From the NCBI GenBank assembly GCA_025934435.1, contig JAICYB010000006.1:1-64000 (forward strand): a stretch of 64,000 nucleotides of DNA, read 5' to 3'. The translations under genes were made by a program, and so were the position numbers. The notes beneath the pieces are model-generated. The model made no database searches. It was not told the DNA's origin and was given only the letters and a program-made list of their open reading frames with translations. How positions within the stretch are numbered: the first letter of the stretch is position 1; each line of letters begins with the position of its first letter. This document shows positions 1 through 9,244 of the stretch, in pieces. This DNA is from Actinomycetes bacterium. GTDB taxonomy: Bacteria > Actinomycetota > JAICYB01.

Positions 1-423
1 ATGGTCGAACCGCGACTGGTGTCCGGATGGGTGGATCGCAACGGTGTTTCGCACGATGCGTCGGACACACGCAGCCACCGCGTGATCCCGCAGACGATCG
101 CGCGCGAACTCCGCGACATGCTCCGCAACGTCGTTGCGGTCGGTACCGGCGTCAACGCGACCGTGCCGGGCTACGACGTCGCGGGCAAGACGGGAACGGC
201 GCGGAAATCCGTCGAGGGCGTCGGGTACCAGGGCTACTACGCGTCCTTCGTCGGGATGCTTCCGGCGCGCTCACCGAAGCTCGTCATGGCCGTCGTGCTG
301 GACGACGCGATCCCCTACGAAGGTGGTCTCGCCGCCGCGCCGGTGTTCGCACAGGTCGCGAAGGAGGCCGTCCGGATCCTGCGGATCGCGCCCCAGCCCG
401 CCGGCGTGCCCGCCACGCCGTAA
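1..423 (+). CDS. ftsI: Peptidoglycan transpeptidase FtsI (PBP3), C-terminal fragment
   Basis: This is the last 140 codons of a class B penicillin-binding protein; the 5' part lies before the window. The KTGTA box (fragment residues 63-67) is the KTG motif of the transpeptidase active site. The following text (YYASFVGMLPA, then a VVLDDA strand) is the usual end of the FtsI/PBP2 fold. The family crosslinks septal peptidoglycan outside the membrane. murE follows 14 bases downstream, the standard dcw order, which supports FtsI over other PBPs. The true start cannot be seen. Confidence 0.93.
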   Translation: MVEPRLVSGWVDRNGVSHDASDTRSHRVIPQTIARELRDMLRNVVAVGTGVNATVPGYDVAGKTGTARKSVEGVGYQGYYASFVGMLPARSPKLVMAVVLDDAIPYEGGLAAAPVFAQVAKEAVRILRIAPQPAGVPATP

Positions 424-437
424 AGGCAGACTGGGTC

Positions 438-1862
438 ATGCGCTTATCCGCCCTGGCCCCGGGGGCCGAGCTTCGCGGCGACGCCGACATCACCGGCCTG
501 GCGTATGACGACCGGGTCGTCCGAGCCGGCGACCTCTTCTTCTGCGTCCCCGGTCTCGTTGTCGACGGCCACGACTTCGCGGCGAGGGCCGTTGACAAGG
601 GCGCGGTCGCTCTCGTCGTCGAACGGTTCCTCGATGTCGACGTACCGCAGGCGCGGGTCACCGCGGTCCGACCCGCGATGGGTGAAGTAGCGGCGCGGTT
701 CTTCGGACACCCGTCGGGCGAGCTGACCGTCGCCGGCGTCACCGGAACGAACGGCAAGACGACGGTCACGTATCTGCTGGAGTCGATCGGGCGGGCGGCC
801 GGGCTCGAGACCGGCGTCATCAGCACGATCTCACGGCGTTACAAGGGGACGGAGCTGCCCGCGCCCCGGACGACGCCCGAAGCGATCGATCTGCAACGCT
901 TGCTCCGCGAGATGGCGGACGCGGGCGTCGACTTCGTCGCGATGGAAGCCGCGTCCGACGGGCTCGCGCAAGGGCGTCTCATCGGGACGCGTTTCGCGAG
1001 CGCGGGTTTCACGAACCTCACGCAAGACCACTTGAACACGCACGGATCGATGGAGGCGTACTTCGAAGCGAAAGCGCTGCTGTTCGACGGTTCGTACGCA
1101 GATCGCGCGGTGATCAACGTGGGCGACCCGTACGGCGTCAGGTTGCGCGAGTGCGTCACCTGCGACGTCCTGACGTACGGCACCGGGGGCGCCGACCTCG
1201 TATTCGACGGTGAGATCACCGCCACGGGTATACGCGGCACCGTAGGTTCCGTCGAAGTCGCCTCGCCACTCGTTGGACGACACAACGTCGACAACTGCCT
1301 CTGCGCGATCGGGATCGCGACGCAATGCCGCATCGACGCCGGCGCGATCGCTCGCGGCATCGCGACGCTCGACGTGATCCCCGGACGGCTCGAACGTGTC
1401 GACGCCGGGCAGCCGTTCCTCGCCCTCGTCGATTACGCACACACTCCGGACGCCCTGGATCACGCGGTGCGTACGTGCCGGGAGCTCGCGACGGGACGGT
1501 TGATCGTCGTCTTCGGCTGTGGGGGCGATCGGGACCGCGCGAAGCGACCGCTGATGGGTGAAGCGTCCTCACGGGTCGCCGACCTCACGATCATCACGTC
1601 GGACAACCCACGCTCCGAGGATCCGGAAGCGATCGTCCGCGAGATCGAGCCCGGCGCGAAGCGCGGCGGCGGCGCGTATACGACGATCGTCGATCGCGAA
1701 GACGCGATACGCGACGCGGTGACGCAGGCGCGCGACGGCGATGTGGTGCTCGTCGCCGGTAAGGGCCACGAGCAAGGTCAGCAATTCGCCGACCGCACCG
1801 TCCCGTTCGACGACCGCGACGTGATCCGGCGCGCGGTCGAGGGGTCCACGTGCCGGAGCTGA
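438..1862 (+). CDS. murE: UDP-MurNAc-tripeptide synthetase MurE (meso-DAP type)
   Basis: A 474-residue Mur ligase that adds the third stem-peptide residue to UDP-MurNAc-L-Ala-D-Glu in the cytoplasm, using ATP. The ATP loop GTNGKTT is at residues 103-109. The motif DNPR (389-392) followed by SEDP is the signature of meso-diaminopimelate-adding MurE rather than the lysine type. I chose the ATG at 438 because it follows the ftsI stop and gives the normal family length; the frame is open much further upstream inside ftsI. It overlaps murF by 13 bases. Confidence 0.96.
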   Translation: MRLSALAPGAELRGDADITGLAYDDRVVRAGDLFFCVPGLVVDGHDFAARAVDKGAVALVVERFLDVDVPQARVTAVRPAMGEVAARFFGHPSGELTVAGVTGTNGKTTVTYLLESIGRAAGLETGVISTISRRYKGTELPAPRTTPEAIDLQRLLREMADAGVDFVAMEAASDGLAQGRLIGTRFASAGFTNLTQDHLNTHGSMEAYFEAKALLFDGSYADRAVINVGDPYGVRLRECVTCDVLTYGTGGADLVFDGEITATGIRGTVGSVEVASPLVGRHNVDNCLCAIGIATQCRIDAGAIARGIATLDVIPGRLERVDAGQPFLALVDYAHTPDALDHAVRTCRELATGRLIVVFGCGGDRDRAKRPLMGEASSRVADLTIITSDNPRSEDPEAIVREIEPGAKRGGGAYTTIVDREDAIRDAVTQARDGDVVLVAGKGHEQGQQFADRTVPFDDRDVIRRAVEGSTCRS

Positions 1863-3202
1863 CGGCGGGCCGCGTCGCCGAGATCACCGGCGGCCGGCTG
1901 ATCGGTGACGGGCGAGCGACGGGGCATACCGTCGTCCACGATTCGCGGACCGTCGTTCCCGGCGCGATCTTCGCCGCGGTCCACGGCGGTCACGCGTTCA
2001 TACAGAACGCCGTTGCGGCCGGTGCGCCGTTCGTGATCGCGGAGGAATCCGACGGCGTCTTCGACGGAGTGATCGTGCGCGACACCGTCCGCGCGTTGAT
2101 GTCGCTCGCGTCGGCCGTCCGCGACGAGATGTCGGCGCGCGTCGTCGGCATCACCGGGAGCACCGGCAAGACACTGACGAAGGATCTCGTCGCGGCCGTG
2201 CTCGGCTCCCGATTCAAGGTCCATGCGTCGCAGCGCAGCTTCAACGCCGAGTTGGGCTTGCCGCTCGTCATCTTCAGCGCACCGGACGACGCAGAAGTGC
2301 TCGTGCTCGAGCTCGCCGCGCGGCACGCCGGCGAGATCGCAGAGCTCGCAGCCATCGCGCGGCCGCAGACCGGGATCATCACCGGGATCGGCATCACGCA
2401 TCTCGAAGAGTTCGGCTCGCGCGACGCGATCGCACAGACGAAGTCCGAGCTCCTCGCGGCGCTGCCCGCGGACGGGCTCGCGATCGTCCCGTCCAACGAC
2501 GACTACCTCGCACTCCTCTCGGAGTCGACGCCCGCGCGCTTGCGTACCGTCGGACCGGGAGCCGCGATCGACTACCGGGCGACCAAGATCGACTCGTCCG
2601 GACGGACCTATGGCGTCGTGACGGTTGACGGAACGCAGATAGACGTTTCCCTGCCGATCGCCGGGCGCGCCTTGATGCGCAACATCGCGCTGGCGGTCGC
2701 GTGCGGGATCGAGCACGGTGTCGAACCGGGCGATGCTGCATCCGCGATCGAGGACGCGCCACTCAGCTCCTTCCGCATGGAGATCGTCGAGGTCGACGGA
2801 TGGACGATCGTGAACGACGCCTACAACTCGAACCCGACGTCGGCGTCGTCCGCGCTCAGGTCGGTGCGAGAGATGGCGCAGGGCCGTCCGGTGTGGGCCG
2901 TCCTCGGACCGATGGCCGAGCTCGGACCGGTCGCCGAAGACGCGCACCTCAGGATCGGTCGTCTCGCCGCGGACCTCGCGTACGACGGGGTGATCGCGCT
3001 CGGCGACGAAGCGACGGAGATCGCGCACGGCGCGGGTTCGCTCGCGCGCGTCGTGACCTCGGCGGACGACGCCGCGGACGCCGTGATCGGCTCCGTCCCG
3101 CCCGGCGCCCTGGTGCTCGCGAAGGCGTCCCGCGTGGTGTCGCTGGAGCGATTTCCGGAGATACTCAGGGCTCGACTGCACTCCGCCGAGCGGAAGGCCT
3201 GA
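1850..3202 (+). CDS. murF: UDP-MurNAc-tripeptide-D-Ala-D-Ala ligase MurF
   Basis: A 450-residue Mur ligase that attaches D-Ala-D-Ala to the tripeptide precursor, the last cytoplasmic step before MraY. The ATP loop appears near residue 100 as GITGSTGKT; a GSTGKT-like loop is common in MurF where MurE and MurD have GTNGKT. The substrate-loop text NDAYNSNPTS is also typical of MurF. The GTG start lies inside the end of murE (13-base overlap), and mraY begins three bases after the stop, so the genes are probably co-translated. Confidence 0.96.
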   Translation: MPELTAGRVAEITGGRLIGDGRATGHTVVHDSRTVVPGAIFAAVHGGHAFIQNAVAAGAPFVIAEESDGVFDGVIVRDTVRALMSLASAVRDEMSARVVGITGSTGKTLTKDLVAAVLGSRFKVHASQRSFNAELGLPLVIFSAPDDAEVLVLELAARHAGEIAELAAIARPQTGIITGIGITHLEEFGSRDAIAQTKSELLAALPADGLAIVPSNDDYLALLSESTPARLRTVGPGAAIDYRATKIDSSGRTYGVVTVDGTQIDVSLPIAGRALMRNIALAVACGIEHGVEPGDAASAIEDAPLSSFRMEIVEVDGWTIVNDAYNSNPTSASSALRSVREMAQGRPVWAVLGPMAELGPVAEDAHLRIGRLAADLAYDGVIALGDEATEIAHGAGSLARVVTSADDAADAVIGSVPPGALVLAKASRVVSLERFPEILRARLHSAERKA

Positions 3203-3205
3203 GCC

Positions 3206-4282
3206 GTGCAAGCCGTCTTGCTTTCGACCGTCGTCGCGCTCGTCGTCGGCCTGGCGCTGACGCCGTGGGTGATCGACGTCTTCCGCGCGCGCGGCATCGG
3301 TGAGCTGATCCGCGAGGACGGGCCCGCGACGCACTTCGTGAAGCACGGGACGCCGACGATGGGCGGTCTCGTTCTCATCACCGCCGCGACGATCGGCTAC
3401 ATCGGCGCGCATCTCAGTCTCAGCGGGGGCGTCCATCTCAGGAACTTCACGCCGGCGGGCGTGATGGTGATCGCCGTCGCGTGGGCGCTCGCGTTCCTCG
3501 GCATGATCGACGACCTCGCGAAGATCCGGCGCACGCGTTCGCTCGGGTTGAACAAGCGCGCGAAGCTTCTCGGGCAAGCCATCGTCGGCTTCGCGCTGGC
3601 GTTCGGCGCGCTTCGCTGGTCGGCGATCGACACGCACATCACGTGGTCGGGTGTCGCGATCTCGGTGTTGCCGGCGCTGCCGCGCATCGGCTTCGCGATC
3701 TGGGTCGTGTTCCTCATCGCCGCGGAGAGCAACGGCGTGAACCTCACCGACGGCGTGGACGGCCTCGCGGCGGGTTCCGCCGCGATGGGTTTCTTCGTGT
3801 TCACGATCATCGCGTTCTGGGAGTTCCGCAACCCGGGTGTCTACGGACAGCTCGGCCGCGGCGGCGGCACCGGACATCTCGACATCGCGATCGCATCGTC
3901 CGCATTGCTCGGTTCATGCATCGGGTTCCTGTGGTGGAACGCCGCCCCGGCGCGGATCATCATGGGCGACACCGGAGCGCTGTCCCTCGGCGGCGCACTC
4001 GCCGCGCTCGCGATCTTCACGCGGACGCAACTGCTTCTCGCGGTCGTCGGCGGGCTCTTCGTGATCGAAACGTTGAGCGTCGCGATGCAAGTGTTCACCT
4101 ACCGCGTGTTCGACGGAAGGCGGATCTTCGCGATGGCGCCGCTCCATCACCACTTCGAGCTCCGTGGATGGGCGGAGTTCACGGTGATCGTACGGTTCTG
4201 GCTGATCGCCGCACTCACGGCCGGTCTCGGCCTGGCGCTCTTCTATATGGACTTCCTCGCGCACGGGACGCTCGGGCCGTGA
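3206..4282 (+). CDS. mraY: Phospho-MurNAc-pentapeptide transferase MraY
   Basis: A 358-residue polytopic membrane enzyme that moves phospho-MurNAc-pentapeptide onto undecaprenyl phosphate to make lipid I. About ten hydrophobic segments are visible. The family's acidic and basic active-site motifs are present: MIDDLAKIRR, NLTDGVDGLAAG, and a cytoplasmic HHHFELRG loop near the C-terminus. Start is GTG at 3206, three bases after murF. The stop overlaps the murD GTG in a GTGA junction. Confidence 0.96.
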   Translation: MQAVLLSTVVALVVGLALTPWVIDVFRARGIGELIREDGPATHFVKHGTPTMGGLVLITAATIGYIGAHLSLSGGVHLRNFTPAGVMVIAVAWALAFLGMIDDLAKIRRTRSLGLNKRAKLLGQAIVGFALAFGALRWSAIDTHITWSGVAISVLPALPRIGFAIWVVFLIAAESNGVNLTDGVDGLAAGSAAMGFFVFTIIAFWEFRNPGVYGQLGRGGGTGHLDIAIASSALLGSCIGFLWWNAAPARIIMGDTGALSLGGALAALAIFTRTQLLLAVVGGLFVIETLSVAMQVFTYRVFDGRRIFAMAPLHHHFELRGWAEFTVIVRFWLIAALTAGLGLALFYMDFLAHGTLGP

Positions 4283-5559
4283 TCGACGCCCCCTGGCGGG
4301 GCGCACGCGTGCTCGTCCTCGGCCTCGGTGTCACGGGACGCGAGCTCGCGCGGGTCATCGCGAAGCACGGCGGCGTCGTCTTCGCGTCCGACGCCGGTGC
4401 CGGCGAACAGGACGCGATCGCCGGCGTGGAGATCGAACAGGGAAGTCATGACCGCGCGCGCGAACGACTCGACGACTTCGATCTGATCGTTCCGTCCCCG
4501 GGCATCTCGCCGATGCGCGGTTTCCTTTCCGAGATCATCGGCTCGGGCCGGGTGATCACATCCGAACTCGACATCGCGCAGGACCTGACGGACGCACCGA
4601 TCGTCGCCGTGACGGGAACGAACGGGAAGACGACAGTCGTTCGCGCGGCCGAGCGGATCGCGCGGGCGGCCGGTTTCGACGCGTACGCGTGCGGGAATAC
4701 CGAGACGCCGTTCATCACATCGGTCGACGAACATCCGGACGCGACCCTTTTCGTCGTCGAGTGTTCGAGCTTCCGGCTCGCGTTCGCGCGATCGTTCCAC
4801 CCGCGGGTCGCGGTGATCACGAACCTCGCACCGGATCACCTCGACTGGCATCCCGATCTCGACGACTACCGCGCCGCGAAAGCCCGCATCGCCCAGCGCC
4901 AGACGCCGGACGACCTCTTCTGCTACCCGTCCGCGCAGCCGGAGCTCGCGGAGCTCGCGAACGGGCCCGAGCGGCGCGCGTTCGGGCCGGAAACGCTCGA
5001 CGTCCCGGCCCAAGCGCTGCGGGCGCACGGCGAGCATTTCGTCGCGGACGCCGCCGCCGCCGCTGCGGCGCTGACGTTCCTCGGGGCCGACCGCTCGGCG
5101 GTCGAACGCGGCTTGGACGGCTTCGAGCCGGACGCCCACCGCCTCGACCTCGTCGGAACCCGCGACGGCGTCCGCGTCTACGACGACGCGGTGTCCGCCA
5201 ACGTCGACGCGACGCTCGCGGCGCTCCGAACCTTCGAGGATCCGGTGGTCCTGATCGCCGGGGGACGCAACAAGGGCCTCGACCTCTCGCCGCTGGCGAG
5301 TGAGTCGTCCCGCCTGAAGGCCGTCATCGCGATCGGCGAGGCGGCGGGCGAGCTCCAGCGGGTCTTCGCGGATCTTCCTGTGTTCGTTCCCATAGCGCCC
5401 TCGATGCGTGAGGCTGTACGCATGGCGCTGGACGAGGCACGGCCGGGGGACGTCGTCCTCCTGTCGCCCGCCTGCGCGTCGTTCGACATGTTCAAGGGGT
5501 ACGCGGACCGCGGCGAGCAGTTCCTCGCGGCGTGCCGCGAGCTCGGGGTCACGAAGTGA
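4279..5559 (+). CDS. murD: UDP-MurNAc-L-alanine:D-glutamate ligase MurD
   Basis: A 426-residue Mur ligase adding D-glutamate to UDP-MurNAc-L-Ala. It has an N-terminal nucleotide-binding Rossmann region (VLVLGLGVTGRELA), the GTNGKTT ATP loop near residue 112, and the C-terminal text LLSPACASFDMFKGYADRG, diagnostic for MurD. The GTG at 4279 overlaps the mraY stop by four bases (GTGA), and the frame upstream is only a shadow of mraY. The next GTGA junction joins it to ftsW. Confidence 0.96.
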   Translation: MIDAPWRGARVLVLGLGVTGRELARVIAKHGGVVFASDAGAGEQDAIAGVEIEQGSHDRARERLDDFDLIVPSPGISPMRGFLSEIIGSGRVITSELDIAQDLTDAPIVAVTGTNGKTTVVRAAERIARAAGFDAYACGNTETPFITSVDEHPDATLFVVECSSFRLAFARSFHPRVAVITNLAPDHLDWHPDLDDYRAAKARIAQRQTPDDLFCYPSAQPELAELANGPERRAFGPETLDVPAQALRAHGEHFVADAAAAAAALTFLGADRSAVERGLDGFEPDAHRLDLVGTRDGVRVYDDAVSANVDATLAALRTFEDPVVLIAGGRNKGLDLSPLASESSRLKAVIAIGEAAGELQRVFADLPVFVPIAPSMREAVRMALDEARPGDVVLLSPACASFDMFKGYADRGEQFLAACRELGVTK

Positions 5560-6734
5560 GCACGAAAACTCCACGCCGGAGCGCAGCGGAGGCGCCGATA
5601 GGGCTTCGTGGGCGAACGAAGCGTTCGTCGGATCGCACCGACGTCTCGATCATCTTCACGGCGCTCGCGCTGCTCGTGATCGGACTCGTGATGAGTCTGT
5701 CGGCTTCGTCCATCGTTTCCGCGAAGTCGACCGGGTCCGCGTTCACGCTCTTCATCCGTCAGTTCATCTGGGCTGCGCTCGGCATCGGGGCGCTGCTGTT
5801 CTTCTGGCGGTTCGACTACCGCCGGCTGCGCGGACTCACGTATCTGCTCGTTCCGGCGAGTTGGGTCCTGCTCGTCGCCGTCCGGTTGCCTGGGATCGGT
5901 GTCTCGGCGGGAGGGGCATCGCGTTGGATCAGGATCGGGTCGTTCCAGATCCAACCGTCGGAGTTCGCGAAGCTCGCGATCATCATGTTCGGCGCCGACG
6001 TGCTCTCACGGAAGATGGGGCGCCTCGACGACTGGCGGCACATCGCGATCCCATTCTTCGCGGCGACGGCCATCACATGCGCGCTCGTCCTCGTCCAGCC
6101 GGACTTCGGCACGGCGATGATCATCGCCATCGCCGCGATGGCGATCGCGTATCTCGCGGGTTCGGACGTTCGCGCGCTCGCGGGGATGACCGCGGTTGCG
6201 GGGATCCTCGCCGTTCCCGTGATGTTCGGCGCGAGTTATCGCATGCAGCGTTTCTTCGGATTCCTCGAGAAAGGACGCAACTGTCTCGGCCTTGCGTACC
6301 AGACGTGCCAAGGACTCGTTGCACTCGGGAGCGGGCGGTGGTTCGGGCTCGGCCTCGGATCCGGTCGCGCGAAGTACGCCTTCCTCCCGAACGCCGACAC
6401 CGATTACATCTTCGCGATCGTCGGTGAGGAGACGGGTCTCATCGGGACCTTGACGATCCTCAGTCTGTTCGGACTGCTGCTCGTCCTCGGTGTGCGCGCC
6501 GCGCGGCGCGCGCGCGATCCGTTCGGGTTCTTGCTCGCATCCGGCATCACGGCCTGGATCACGTTGCAGCTGCTGATCAACGTCGGTGCGGTGACCGGTC
6601 TGTTGCCGATCACGGGCGTACCGATGCCGCTGATCAGTTTCGGTGGGACGTCCCTCCTCGTCTCGCTCGCCGGGCTCGGCATCGTCGCGAGCGTCGCACG
6701 CCGCGGCCGCACTCCGGCGCGCGCATCCGACTGA
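5556..6734 (+). CDS. ftsW: Lipid II polymerase / SEDS protein FtsW
   Basis: A 392-residue SEDS-family membrane protein with about ten transmembrane segments. SEDS proteins polymerise glycan strands from lipid II together with a class B PBP, here the ftsI product at the start of the window. Family motifs include the QPSEFAKL loop and the periplasmic loop between GLGSGRAKY and NADTDYIFA, ending in EETGLIGT. I chose the GTG at 5556, which overlaps the murD stop (GTGA); the first 30 residues are basic and cytoplasmic. Its position between murD and murG favours FtsW over RodA. Confidence 0.95.
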   Translation: MSTKTPRRSAAEAPIGLRGRTKRSSDRTDVSIIFTALALLVIGLVMSLSASSIVSAKSTGSAFTLFIRQFIWAALGIGALLFFWRFDYRRLRGLTYLLVPASWVLLVAVRLPGIGVSAGGASRWIRIGSFQIQPSEFAKLAIIMFGADVLSRKMGRLDDWRHIAIPFFAATAITCALVLVQPDFGTAMIIAIAAMAIAYLAGSDVRALAGMTAVAGILAVPVMFGASYRMQRFFGFLEKGRNCLGLAYQTCQGLVALGSGRWFGLGLGSGRAKYAFLPNADTDYIFAIVGEETGLIGTLTILSLFGLLLVLGVRAARRARDPFGFLLASGITAWITLQLLINVGAVTGLLPITGVPMPLISFGGTSLLVSLAGLGIVASVARRGRTPARASD

Positions 6735-6735
6735 T

Positions 6736-7851
6736 TTGTCCCGCGTCCTCATAGCCGCCGGTGCGAGCGGTGGTCACGTCTATCCCGCCCTGGCAACGGC
6801 CGAGGTGCTGCGCGCGCGGGGCGACGACGTTTCGTTCGCTGGTGGCGACAGGCTGGAAGCGACGGTCATCCCGGAAGCCGGGTTCCCGTTCCACGCTCTG
6901 CCCGTACGGCGTCCGCCGTCGGTGCGCGTCGAACTGCTGACACCGCACGGCATCAGCGCGACCTTGTCGATCGTCCGCGCGATCTTCGTCGCGAGGAGGC
7001 TGATCGCAAAGCTTCGTCCCGACGTCGTGCTCGGGATGGGCGGATTCGCCGCGGTCCCCGTCGCGCTTGCCGCCGGCAGACGGACGAAGCTCGTGCTGCA
7101 CGAACAGAATGCGCACCTGTCGCTCGCGCAGCGTCTCGCGGTGCGTTCGGCCGACGTGCTCGCGCTCGGGTTCCCGATCGAAGAAGGGTTACCCCGTGTC
7201 CGAACCGAGCTCGTCGGGCAACCCGTGCGTCGGAACATCACCCGTCTGGCGACGATGGGCGACGACGAACGTGCGCAGTTCCGTGCGAGCTCACGGGCCC
7301 GCCTCGGTCTCGACGCCGACGCGCCGACGCTCTTCGTGTTCGGCGGGAGTCTCGGCTCGGGACCACTGAACGAATCTGTCCCGCGCGTCGCTCTCCCGGA
7401 CGACGTGCAGGTGTTGCACCTCGCGGGAAGCGGGCGTGACGTTCCGGTCCGCGATGCATGGCAGCGCGCCGGACGAAACGCCGTCGTGCTCCCGTACCTG
7501 GAGACCATCGAGAGCGCGTACGCCGCAGCCGATGTCGTCGTCGCGCGGGCCGGCGCGTCGAGCGTCGCGGAATTCGCGATCTGCGGTTTGCCGTCGATCC
7601 TCGTTCCGCTGCCGACGCTGCGCCGCGGCGATCAGGAAGCGAATGCGCGCGTCATGGAGCGAGCCGGCGGAGCGATCGTCGTCATGCAGTCGGAGCCCGA
7701 CCTCGTGGATCGGATCGGGCGCGAAGCGTCGCGTCTGCTCTCCGACGCGTCCGCGCGCGCGGCGATGTCGGCGGCCGCTCGTTCCGCGGCGCGTCCCGAC
7801 GCCGCCGAGCGCCTCGCGGACGTCATCGAACGGGTAGCCGCGTCCCCGTAG
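6736..7851 (+). CDS. murG: Lipid II synthase MurG (GT28 glycosyltransferase)
   Basis: A 371-residue membrane-associated enzyme that adds GlcNAc to lipid I. The N-terminal glycine-rich loop (AAGASGGHVYPALA) and HEQN are typical of MurG, and a C-terminal UDP-GlcNAc-binding domain follows (FVFGGSLGS, then ARAGASSVAEF). I chose the TTG at 6736, one base after the ftsW stop, because the conserved strand SRVLIAAG begins there. An earlier start would extend into ftsW without homologous sequence. Its TAG stop forms the first bases of a possible -10 box for murC. Confidence 0.94.
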   Translation: MSRVLIAAGASGGHVYPALATAEVLRARGDDVSFAGGDRLEATVIPEAGFPFHALPVRRPPSVRVELLTPHGISATLSIVRAIFVARRLIAKLRPDVVLGMGGFAAVPVALAAGRRTKLVLHEQNAHLSLAQRLAVRSADVLALGFPIEEGLPRVRTELVGQPVRRNITRLATMGDDERAQFRASSRARLGLDADAPTLFVFGGSLGSGPLNESVPRVALPDDVQVLHLAGSGRDVPVRDAWQRAGRNAVVLPYLETIESAYAAADVVVARAGASSVAEFAICGLPSILVPLPTLRRGDQEANARVMERAGGAIVVMQSEPDLVDRIGREASRLLSDASARAAMSAAARSAARPDAAERLADVIERVAASP

Positions 7852-7854
7852 TCT
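7849..7854 (+). promoter_or_regulatory. Possible -10 box for murC (leaderless)
   Basis: TAGTCT lies seven bases before the murC ATG, and there is no Shine-Dalgarno sequence in between. Its first three bases are the murG stop codon. It is one of about ten similar placements in this window; no -35 box is clear. Inference only. Confidence 0.3.
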
Positions 7855-7861
7855 TCTCGTC

Positions 7862-9244
7862 ATGAGATCTGAGCTCGGACGCCCGCTCAGCGGACGCCAC
7901 GTGCACTTCGTGGGCATCGGCGGCGTCGGCATGGCCGCGCTCGCCGAGCTGCTGATGGAACTCGACTACGAGGTGTCCGGCTCCGACATCAAGCTGTCGC
8001 GGACGGTGCAACGACTCCGCGATCGCGGCGCGGCGATCGACGTCGGACAGCACAGCGCGCACCACCTCCACAACCCGGAACACGTCATCTACAACGCGGC
8101 CGTCGCGCGTTCGAATCCCGAGGTCGAAGCCGCCCGCGCGAAGGGGCTCGAAGTGATGTCCCGGGCGGAGCTCCTCGGGAAGGTCTTCGATGCCGGACGG
8201 GGCGTCGCCGTCACGGGGACCCACGGGAAGACGACGACCTCCTCGATGCTCGCGCGGACGCTCCGTGAGACGGGCTTCGACCCGTCCTTCCTGATCGGTG
8301 GGGACCTGAACGACGTGGGCTCGGGTGCGGCACTCGGCGCCACCGACCTCGTCGTCGCCGAGGCGGACGAAGCCTTCGGTTCGTTCCTCGCGCTCCACGC
8401 CGAGCTCGCCGTCGTCACCAACGTGGATCTCGATCACCTGGAGCACTACGCGGATCAGGACGCCATCGACGATGCGTTCGTGACCTTCCTCGATCAGCGG
8501 CGCGAGGGAGGGTGGGCCGTCCTCTGTGCCGACGATCCGGGGATCAAGCGGCTGATGCCGCGCATCGCGGCGCCCGTGGTGACCTACGGATCCGGCGACG
8601 CCGACCTGTCCGTCGGTGAGGACGGCACCGTCGGCTGGCACGGACATCGCATCGGCACGCTGCGTCTCTCCGTACCCGGACGCCACAATCTTTCGAACGC
8701 GGCCGGGGCGCTGGCCGCGGCGCTGACACTCGGGGCCGATCCCGAAGCGAGCCTCGAAGCGCTCCGGACCTTCTCGGGCGTCGAACGGCGCTTCTCGGTG
8801 CGCGGTGAGGCGTCCGGCGTCGTTGTCGTGGACGACTACGCGCACAATCCCGCGAAGGTCCAAGCAACGATCAACGCCGCGCGCGATGCCTATCCGGGAC
8901 GGCGGATCGTCGTCCTCTTCCAGCCGCATCTCTATTCACGGACGCTGCACCTCGCCGAACGTTTCGGTTCGTCCTTCCATGGGGCAGACGTCGTCGTCGT
9001 GACCGACGTCTACGGCGACCGCGAACAGCCGATGCCCGGCGTCAGCGGACGCCTCGTCTCCGATGCCGTGCGCGCGAACGCGACGGACGGCGGGATGGTG
9101 CTGTACATCCCGCGCCTCGAAGAGGCGCCGGGATTCGTTGCGTCGCTCGTCTATCCCGGTGATGTCGTCCTGACCCTCGGCGCCGGTGACGTGACGACCG
9201 CCGCACCGCGCATCCTCGAACTGCTCCGCGCGGAAGAGCAGTGA
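7862..9244 (+). CDS. murC: UDP-N-acetylmuramate:L-alanine ligase MurC
   Basis: A 460-residue Mur ligase catalysing the first stem-peptide step, joining L-Ala to UDP-MurNAc. The N-terminal text VHFVGIGGVGMAALAELL is the MurC UDP-binding loop, and the ATP loop reads GTHGKTT (about residue 119), with the His that distinguishes MurC from MurD/E. The C-terminal VVDDYAHNPAKV is conserved. Start is ATG at 7862, ten bases after murG, without a Shine-Dalgarno sequence. The stop overlaps the murB GTG by four bases. Confidence 0.96.
   Translation: MRSELGRPLSGRHVHFVGIGGVGMAALAELLMELDYEVSGSDIKLSRTVQRLRDRGAAIDVGQHSAHHLHNPEHVIYNAAVARSNPEVEAARAKGLEVMSRAELLGKVFDAGRGVAVTGTHGKTTTSSMLARTLRETGFDPSFLIGGDLNDVGSGAALGATDLVVAEADEAFGSFLALHAELAVVTNVDLDHLEHYADQDAIDDAFVTFLDQRREGGWAVLCADDPGIKRLMPRIAAPVVTYGSGDADLSVGEDGTVGWHGHRIGTLRLSVPGRHNLSNAAGALAAALTLGADPEASLEALRTFSGVERRFSVRGEASGVVVVDDYAHNPAKVQATINAARDAYPGRRIVVLFQPHLYSRTLHLAERFGSSFHGADVVVVTDVYGDREQPMPGVSGRLVSDAVRANATDGGMVLYIPRLEEAPGFVASLVYPGDVVLTLGAGDVTTAAPRILELLRAEEQ

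Noticed and set aside
1778-3877. Very long minus-strand open frames opposite murF/mraY, and similar ones elsewhere
   Set aside because: High GC keeps stop codons rare in shadow frames. The proteins are Arg/Asp-rich with no domains, and true Mur genes occupy the other strand.
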